64,000 nt of DNA, taken from contig OY978530.1 of NCBI GenBank assembly GCA_963854835.1, positions 29,560,195 to 29,624,194 on the forward strand, read 5' to 3'. The notes below the pieces were generated by a model. That model was not told where the DNA came from. It worked only from the letters and a program-made list of their open reading frames with translations, and searched no databases. This stretch comes from Megamerina dolium. Taxonomy: Eukaryota > Arthropoda > Insecta > Diptera > Megamerinidae. Shown here piece after piece: positions 56,830-64,000 of this stretch. Each line of letters opens with the position of its first letter. The stretch's first letter is position 1. The position numbers were made by a program, and so were the translations under genes.

Positions 56830-57530
56830 CAAAAAATAACCCTTATAGGCCCGATCCCGACTTCCCCACCATCACTATTTTTGGATAAAAGTCTTTCTTG
56901 ATATCCGGCCTTCGGCCGTACGCAAAAAATAACCCTTATAGGCCGGACGCCGACTTCGCGACCATTAGAATTTTTAGAAAAAAATCTACCGTGATCGTCG
57001 GCTTTTGGCCAGGCACAAGAACGTAACACTTATAGCCGCGACGACGGTTTCGTGACCATCAGTGTTTTTAGATAAGCCGAATAAAAGTCTTTTTTGATAG
57101 CCGACCTTTGTCCGGGCGCAACCAAAATAACCGTTAAATGCTCGGCGCCGATTTCGCGGCCATAAGTATTTTTGGATAAAAGTGTTTCTTCATAGCCGGT
57201 CCTTGGCCGGACGCAAAAAAAACATAACTTTTATACGCCAACGACGGCTTCGCCACCATCAGTATTTACTAATAAAAGTCTTTGTTGATAGCTGGTTTTC
57301 GGCGCAAAAAACAAAATACACCTTACAGGTCCGACGTCGGCTGCACGACCATCAGTATTTTTGGATAAAAGCCTTTTTAGAGAGCCGGCTTTCGGCCGTG
57401 CGCAAAAAAAATATGCGTTTATGCCCGAAGCCGGCTTCGCGACCACCAGTGTTTTTAGATAAAAGTCGCAAATAAATAACCCTTTTAGACCCGACGCCGG
57501 ATTCGCGACCATCAGTATTTTTAGATAAGA
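56830..57530. repeat. Tandem array of about 94-bp units, eight copies
   Basis: Units contain a CGACCATCAGTATTTTTGGA-like block, TAAAAGTCTTTCTTGATAGC-like block, a GCCGGCTTTCGGCC-like self-complementary block, then ATAACCCTTATAGGCCCGAC-like sequence. The CCATCAGT block starts near 56868, 56962, 57056, 57160, 57256, 57349, 57443 and 57509; spacings are mostly 93-96 bp, with one 104 and a last short one of 66. Units are diverged. Open frames over it are by-products. Confidence 0.88.
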
Positions 57531-57599
57531 TCGGAAATTTAAAGTTATCAGTTGGAGAAAGAATGCAACCATGACCATTAAATATTATTAGCTAAATAC

Positions 57600-58613
57600 T
57601 ATCACCTATGGGACGAGATCAGCATCATATTTGTCCACAAAATGCCTACAGCAGATTGCGATAGACAATGACATACCACCATCCACTTTTATGTGGATGG
57701 TGGTATTGGTAGATCAGACTGCTTGGACACAACTCTAGAAATCCAGCGGCAGCTGATACACATCTGGAAGCAGCATGGACTCAACCTACAAAAATGATCC
57801 AGAAATAATCCAAAATTAAACCAAAATGTAGACATGGAAGAGCAAGAAGTTAACATTGACTTCGATGAAGAAAATAATCCAGTCATCAAAACTTTAGGCT
57901 TAACATAGATGCTTAAAAATGATCGATTCTGCTTAAAGGTATGTCTATGAATTTGTACAAAGATGACCAAGCGAAGCATTAGCTCCGATTTGGCCAGGCC
58001 TTTCGAACCACTGGGAATAGTAGCACCAATAATAGTTATGGCAAAAATATTAATTCAAAATTTATGGCAGCCAAATATGACACATTACCAGCGAACCTAC
58101 AGGAAAAATGGACAATATTTCGCAATGATTTGGAAAGCCTGAATAACATGGAGTTTTCACGGCACGTATTTGAAGGAAAAATCCCATCTAAAATTCAGAT
58201 TCATATTGCGGTCTACATCAAGTCGGTTTTATAGGGCGGACAAGTAATTGTAAGGCTGTGCAGCAGTATTATGTGCTCAACTGGCCACAAAGGTCAAAGC
58301 AGAACTAAAAATTTATGATGTACCTACATACTTATGGACCGACTCGCAAATTGTGCTGGCATGGATAAACTCGTCATCGTCATCATTTCAAACATTTGGG
58401 GCTAATCGAATAGCCATCATTCAAGACTTGATCACAGCTGAACAATGGCGGCATATAAGCTCAACAAATAATCCTGCTGACGTTTTGTCACGAGTAATAT
58501 CACCAAGAAAATTAGCACACTGCAATCTGTGGTTTAATGGACCAACTTTTTTAATAGCATTCGACATAATGGTTCCTTCAAAAATTTACAACGCGTTACT
58601 AGCTATATGTTGA
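57600..58613 (+). pseudogene. BEL 3 reverse transcriptase and RNase H
   Basis: FYVDGGIGRSDCLDTTLEIQ (57687 onward) is the RT catalytic box with the second Asp changed to Gly (BEL 1 keeps FYVDD). Then EEQEVNIDFDEENNPVIKTL and FEPLGIVAPIIVMAKILIQN follow. 58260-58613 holds AELKIYDVPTYLWTDSQIVL and NNPADVLSRVISPRKL (RNase H region). Frames change repeatedly. Confidence 0.85.
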
Positions 58614-58790
58614 AGTTCATCAATGACAGTTCATTCATCCAAGTTCATCCATAACACTGTTGTTGATACAGATGATCCATGGACAAAACCGTCATTCACA
58701 CCGTCATTCACAAGGCAAAGATTTTGGCCATTAAAAGGAAAGATCTTGGCGCGGTTAATAGTTTAAAAGTACGTAAGATGCACCAAAGGT

Positions 58791-59441
58791 GTGGACTTTT
58801 GTGGACCATTTTGGGTCTACTTTAAAATTCGAGGAAACAAACTACAAAAGGCTTACATTGCGGTATTTTACTGTTTTGCACCAAAAGCAGTACACTTGGA
58901 GTTAGTCAGCGATCTAACAATTGATGCGTTTCTTGACGCCATAAGGCGATTCATTAGCAGAAGAGGACATTGCCAGAATGTATATTGCGACAATGCAACA
59001 AACTTTGTGGGTGCTGACAACCAGCTGACAGAGCTATTCAAGTCTATTCATTCTAATCCTCCAAGTCAATCAATTGTGAAGGATTGCGGCACTAAAGGAA
59101 TTACATTTCATTTCATCCCTCCAAGGTCTCCACATTTCGGTGGTCTATGGGAAGCTGCTGTGAAATCAGCTAAGCATCTACTAGTGAGCAGCACATCCAC
59201 AGCATCCCACACATATGAAGAATTAGATATGGTAGTCATCGAAATTGAAGAAATCCTAAACTCGAGACCCATCAGCCCATTGTCCGCAGATCTAAACGAT
59301 CTGTCAGCTTTAACTCCTGCTCATTTTCTTATAAGAGAACCTCTCAATGCACAGGTGGATATTAACAGTATGCCAGAGAAAATGAGTTTATTAACTAGAT
59401 GGAAGCGAGTCTCATACATAAGACAGGAATTTTGGAAATGA
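58791..59441 (+). pseudogene. BEL 3 integrase core
   Basis: A 217-codon open stretch: DFCGPFWVYFKIRG (first Asp), YIAVFYCFAPKAVHLELVSD, VYCDNATNFVGADNQL (second Asp), PPRSPHFGGLWEAAVKSAKH (Glu), ILNSRPISPLS and TPAHFLIREPL. The three catalytic residues and the C-terminal motifs are intact. The first codon is GTG inside the domain, so it is part of a longer polyprotein, not a gene start. The upstream zinc domain (58614-58790) is degraded. Confidence 0.9.
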
Positions 59442-59639
59442 TGGTCTCGTGATTATTTGTGTGGCGCACAGCAAACTATCAAGGACTCGTCACTTTATTA
59501 ATCACTCTTTTGGTCCTACCCTTGGTGCAAAGATCTTAAGTTCAAAACAAACGATTCACTTTGAAGGAATTGGTTCTACAGCTATTTCAGCCACCGAATG
59601 GAAATTAATCATATATTACGATCTAGAAGGATTTTGATC

Positions 59640-60640
59640 AGAGCTGTCAACGTTTTCAAATGGCACAAAAGCACTACGACATCTTTGCCAAGAAATAAAT
59701 CAAAGCAGAACATGTCACGCCCTCATCACGCATCTTTAACGCACCGAAGACGAACTAAAACTAGACAACTAGCTATTAAGACGACAAAAAAGAGGTGCAA
59801 TAGACTTGGTTGGAAACGTTGCTCATTCGCTCTTAGGAGTACTGGATTCAGAATATGCTAAAGAAATGCCCGACAGAATAATATAAGTCAAAGAGAATGA
59901 AGAACACCTGCTGAACCTAATTAAATCTCAGAAGTCAGTTGCTGATTCAACGATCAATATTGTAAAGCAGGATCAAAAGGCAGTCGAACGAAAACTCGAT
60001 GGCATCGACCAACAAATCAACGCAATATTTAACAGAATCCGCAATGATAGTGAGGAAATATATCAAAATAAAATATTTGGTATGTTTTCGGCAATGTCTA
60101 TTCGACTCACACTAATCGCTGGCAATCTACAACGAATGGAGTCATCTATATTGGACGCTCTAAATAAGTCCACTACTCCTGACACCCAATCAATTATAAC
60201 GTGAAGTGAGCAAAATTAAGTTTCACTTATCGCCATCATTCCTGTTGACCAAGAGCACTTGCTGAAGTTGTACCAGCTTATGAAGGTAAAAGGAGGACTT
60301 ACAAACAATCTCGTGGTTTTCAGTCTCACCTCACCACTGGTGGAACACGAACGATATGCCAATACCTAACTGGACCAATGGAATCATGATCACAATCAAC
60401 CCTTGTGCATCAATCCTGTCAATAAATACAGTTCTTGACCAATATTGTCCCATGAGTATAGCCGACTTAAAATCCTGTGCGGACGTTACAAATGGGAAAT
60501 ATCTGTGCTCAAAGACCCAAATTCGGTACAACCACAGATCACCAAAGTGCTTCAGACTTCACTGTACACATCTAGTACACCAGTATCTGCATATCAACCT
60601 CCCTTGCGCTTTATAAGTGCAGAGTACACATCACTTTATC
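59640..60640 (+). pseudogene. Env-like (baculovirus F-type) glycoprotein remnant of BEL 3
   Basis: At 59782-59793 a dibasic RQKR, a furin-type cleavage motif, is followed by GAIDLVGNVAHSLLGVLD, which resembles the fusion peptide of F-like Env proteins in insect retroelements. A TAA at 59884 interrupts it. From 59887 to 60203 an open frame has heptad-like spacing (KQDQKAVERKLDGIDQQINA), then a TGA. Further on a Cys-containing region (ADLKSCADVTNGKYLCSK) lies in another frame. Several breaks, so no functional protein. The position after integrase fits env. Confidence 0.7.
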
Positions 60641-61084
60641 GGTGACATTGAAGAAAGAACTCAGTACGGGTTGAGAAGGTTACGACGATCAACAAAATTA
60701 TTATCATTATGATTACTCAACACAAATATCTTTATTATTCCATAGCATATTGTTAATTCACATTTTGCACAGTAAACAATAATCCATTCTGCGTGCAAAT
60801 ATTATTGAGTTCATTTATTTGCAAATTCAGCTAATATTCAACGGTAAAATCCTTATGTAAATATTTTCCCACAAAATGTGAAATTGCGGAATAAGCACTT
60901 TATTGTATAAAAGAACAATAGTCATTCTATAAAATTCACTTTCTATGTTTAACCACAAACAAATGAATCAGTATTGTTATTCGGTCTTCCTATTCGACGT
61001 TTGGCCGTTTTTTTATAATAGCTCTTAGTTACTGATGGTCTTCCTATTGGAGGTTCGGCAATAACAATGATCAACATTTGAAGG
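60641..61084. other. Spacer, no gene seen
   Basis: Two related words, GGTCTTCCTATTCGACGTTTGG and GGTCTTCCTATTGGAGGTTCGG, lie at 60981 and 61037. A 3' LTR of BEL 3 would be expected here but I could not define one. Confidence 0.35.
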
Positions 61085-61560
61085 AGTTTGGAGTTATCTG
61101 ACGCGGAACAGTTTGTTTGAGTTGAAGCAGATATATCTTCAGTGTCCTTTCAACTGCAAAATCCATAAACAGTGTCTTTATATTTGCACGTATTTACAAA
61201 GTGAGTGGCGCATCCACATCTGTAGCATTTTTTTTGCTAATTTTCCGTCGTTCAAATTTAATTCGTTAGTTGAATTGAACTTCTGTTCGTGTTTGTTTGG
61301 TGTCCTTTTATCCCTAATTGCATTATTGCACGCCACCTAATTCCGCTGTTTTACAAGCCACGGCAACATGTATAGCAATGTTGAGGGTTAGGTTCTCCTT
61401 TTCCAACAGTCGTGATAGAACTTTTTATTACGCAACCCGAACACAAACTGATCACACAAAGTGCAGTTAGAAAGTCTTCACACGTTTCTCCTTCTTTTTG
61501 TTTACGCAAATGCAAGTGATACCGTTCTCTACCGTTCAATTTGTTCTTGAAGTTTATGTC
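61085..61560 (-). pseudogene. Gypsy-type gag remnant with zinc knuckle
   Basis: 61351-61539 reads NGRERYHLHLRKQKEGETCE then DFLTAL, a gag capsid-end pattern. Lower, CYRCGCATHFVNTCKYKD is a CCHC-like knuckle (about 61170-61225). Broken frames between. Confidence 0.65.
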
Positions 61561-61689
61561 TCAGGTAACTGGCTCTTTAATAATTATTATTCGTTGGTTG
61601 CTCTCTCTCAACGCACACACTCTCACGAAATAAAATTTTCGCATTCGTGAGAATGCTGACCACTGATATAATGGGTCAATGGTATAACA

Positions 61690-61775
61690 TAATGATACAT
61701 GCGCATGTTGGACAACCATATCCCACTCCATGACTGCTGCTGCCGAAGAGGTAATACCGCCCTCTGAGAAACGAG
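61690..61775 (+). repeat. Short RTE LINE scrap
   Basis: ATATCCCACTCCATGACTGC followed by TGCTGCCGAAGAGGTAAT and CCTCTGAGAAACGAGT matches 38660-38730 of RTE copy 2 with a small deletion. It is about 85 bp with no RTE sequence on either side. Confidence 0.75.
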
Positions 61776-61776
61776 T

Positions 61777-62400
61777 CTGATTTCGCAATAATACTTTATC
61801 TCCTATTCTAAAAATTATAGGGTGGATCCCCTTATCTAACTGAAGTGTAGCTGATTTCTCACTATTTTTCTTGATTTTTTCTAACCAACTTATGTGATCT
61901 CTGTAGTTGGTATTTTAATACCATATTTTGATCATCTATGTTGTATAGCGGTGATCTTTTAGTCTTAAGGTTTTTCGGCATATTGATATTAAACCATACA
62001 GAACGATAAATGGCGTTCGTTTTGTTGAAGTATGTACGGTGTTGTTGTGTACATGCATTGCTGATGCTAACCACTGATCCCAATTAGACCCGTCTTCTTC
62101 AACAAAGCTCCTAAGGTATTCTATAAAAGGTCTGTGGCTTCTTTATAAACAACCATTTACTTGTGGATGATATGGTATAATATGTAATACCTAGCATCTT
62201 GCATGTCTCTGAAAACAATTTCAAAGTGAAATTCGTACCATTGTCAGTTACTAAAGTTTTTGGTATCTTATATCGTACGATAACTACGTTGTAAAACGCT
62301 TTCGTTACTGTGCTTACTTCCGCATCTGTATAGCTACGCAAATAAAAAATTTAGAAAAATCGTCTTGAAGTGTGAGAATATACTTACTTCCAGATGTCGT
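61777..62400 (-). pseudogene. Gypsy integrase fragment (inverted-duplication copy)
   Basis: Mirror of 41925-42836, without the SINE and with the extra stretch WFNINMPKNLKTKRSPLYN absent from the other copy. Motifs: [32 protein letters not shown] and IIFRIGDKVLLRNQT. Frames broken. Confidence 0.83.
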
Positions 62401-62505
62401 TTGTGGAAAATAAAGGACACGCAACAAGTGTGTTACAAGTCTACCCTGAGCCTAGCCATTAGGTATTTAGGGAGTGTTGTGGAAAAAGAGTACACAACAT
62501 TATAA
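62401..62505 (+). repeat. Gypsy LTR 3'-end fragment
   Basis: Ends TGTTGTGGAAAAAGAGTACA at about 62500 and is joined at its other side to the integrase in the opposite orientation, as at 41915. About 30 bp shorter than that copy. Confidence 0.8.
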
Positions 62506-63606
62506 ATAAATCCTATGAATCATTAGCAAGAGAAGTAGACGTTGCAATAACCGATTCAATCGACTTCATGTGGAGCTTGATTAGGCAACACAGCACATAC
62601 GAGCAATTCCAGCTCATAAAATCAAAAGTACATCACGGAAAGTTACTGAGACCAATCGATGAACTAGACTCTACGCTATCCGAATTAAAAGACCATCTGA
62701 AAAGCCAAGCTGAAGCAGCCTTAAAACAAAAATACGATTTCTGCGAGCTCAGATCTGAAAACAGAAATCCAACGCGGAACAGCTGGAAGTAGACATTACT
62801 AACACCCTTAACAGAAATAAGGAATTAGAAGAATTATTAAAAGAAAAGGCATTTCAGAAGAATTAAAGAGAAAAGGCTCAAAACCGATGTTGATCCTGAG
62901 CAGCTATATGCACTCCAGGCAAAAGTGAGGAATTTCGAAAGAAAACGCTGCCTAGACACCTCTTCGTTGTCGTACAACTGGAATTAAAGCTAAAATTGCG
63001 TATTGACGAAATAGCACAGACAGTCAGTAGACTAGTCCCAGTACTTACTGGGATAGGAGGACCGGAGTACACCAGTTAATTTCTGATTGCGAATTAGCAC
63101 GAAAAGCCATAATACCCGACGAGTTGGAAGATTTCGTAACTTGTATAAAACAGCGATGCTTATAACCTATAAGTAAGAAATTCGCTAATATAGAAGAATT
63201 TTATACACTTCTACTTAAAGGAGCTAGATGGGTATGCGAGGACATCTTTTATATAAAGGAAAATAAAGCCTAAGAAGGAAAACCGCTGACGCTGACGCTA
63301 TATAAAAAAATACGCCATAGCGACAACCTATTAACAGCAATTTATGAGTGAGCATGTAATTGCATCAACAAACAACAAATACGAGAAAAACCAATGTACA
63401 GTCGTTGATCTCTCTATAACGGCGGTCCCCGAATTAGCTGACATTTTTTTCTTTGCCGCACCAACATGAAGTCATTAAAAAGTTCAATTTTGTATTTTTG
63501 TATATTGTTCTTTTTTTGTGATATCAAAAATGTTGTAATTTTTCTATCTAAAATTTGATTATGTGGGTGTAAAAGGAAAAAAAAAATTATTAAATGTCAA
63601 TTTTCT
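62506..63606 (+). pseudogene. Gag-position reading frames (inverted-duplication copy)
   Basis: Near-identical to the complement of 40692-41805. 62568-62792 encodes the same 74 aa as 41501-41725. The rest is broken in the same places, so the lesions predate the duplication. Confidence 0.6.
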
Positions 63607-64000
63607 AGGTTATACAATATACGCATTTTTGTTACAGTGAGACAATTGAAGTACTTTCAACGTGGAACCAGCAAAATGTGTCAATTTTTTTTTTTCAATT
63701 TATACATATTATTAAAAACATTTTTATTTCCAACTTATACATATCAATCAATCAAAAGAGAGCGTGACGTTGGAACAAGGACATAATACTTGTTCATCAA
63801 GTGGACCACGCGAAACCAGACCACGGTCTGTTAGAGGATATGAGCCCTATATGCGATACCTCTGAGGCTAACCACAAGTGTTACGGGTACTGCGACCAAA
63901 CGAGATCTTTTGTACCCAAGCCCGTTTACGACACTAGAATCTCCTCTACCTTTTTAATGAAGGATAGAATTGATCATGTCGAACTTTTAATGATTGAAAG
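63607..64000. other. No gene seen
   Basis: Beyond the end of the duplicated block. No open frame or repeat match within the window. Confidence 0.35.

Noticed and set aside
56781..57578. Minus-strand frames with repeated SKNSDGGEVGIGPIRV-like peptides
   Set aside because: They arise from the 94-bp tandem array; unit length is not a multiple of three and frames are not maintained.
58791..59441. BEL integrase frame as an independent domesticated integrase gene
   Set aside because: It begins inside the domain at GTG and is flanked by degraded BEL RNase H and env sequence, so it is a surviving open piece of pol.

Overview
This 64 kb window looks like repeat-dominated chromatin of a higher insect, most likely a brachyceran fly. 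The basis is the set of transposon families (jockey-clade and RTE-clade LINEs, BEL/Pao and Ty3/gypsy LTR elements, piggyBac, mariner, Tc1), the strong A+T bias and the many (TA)n tracts. The species cannot be named from the sequence. I found no convincing host gene, rRNA, functional tRNA or CRISPR array; nearly all recognisable coding sequence belongs to mobile elements, most of it broken.

Layout. 1-2.57 kb: internally deleted jockey-like LINE (copy A), inserted in the 3' LTR of a minus-strand BEL/Pao element (2.57-7.46 kb). That element carries a foldback element in its 5' LTR and itself sits in a gypsy-family LTR. 8.47-8.99 kb: a 524-bp TA-flanked MITE. 10.0-11.35 kb: two different Tc1/mariner remnants side by side. 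12.0-13.2 kb: gypsy pol remnant. 13.6-16.4 kb: RTE LINE copy 1 (minus). 16.69-21.21 kb: full-length jockey-like LINE (copy B) with an intact 880-aa ORF2. 21.53-23.13 kb: Tc1-type element with long IR/DR ends. 23.36-26.03 kb: piggyBac element with TTAA duplication and all catalytic aspartates. 26.47-28.18 kb: jockey copy C (minus) with an 11-bp target duplication. 28.5-30.3 kb: second BEL/Pao remnant. 30.4-35.8 kb: gypsy-type element with its RT core deleted and a 795-bp 3' LTR. 37.6-40.7 kb: RTE copy 2, carrying a tRNA-derived SINE. 40.7-42.8 kb: a chimeric gypsy block whose near copy lies inverted at 61.8-63.6 kb. 43.15-43.81 kb: solo LTR. 44.8-46.1 kb: mariner. 46.35-49.5 kb: gypsy LTR pieces enclosing a second 524-bp MITE and a collapsed RNase H-bearing LINE. 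52.1-60.7 kb: pieces that fit one BEL/Pao element with an env-like gene (PBS, gag, RT/RNase H, integrase, env), exploded by a Tc1 element, a SINE, jockey copy D and a ~94-bp tandem array. 61-64 kb: gypsy gag remnant, a small RTE scrap and the inverted chimeric block.

How it fits together. The region is a nested insertion record rather than a set of cooperating genes. Potentially functional proteins are the jockey copy B ORF2 (endonuclease plus reverse transcriptase) and, less surely, the piggyBac transposase core. The points of most interest are the tRNA-derived SINE family with a presence/absence pair, the inverted duplication of a head-to-head gypsy chimera, two RTE copies that share the same inactivating lesions, the paired 524-bp MITEs, and the 94-bp array.
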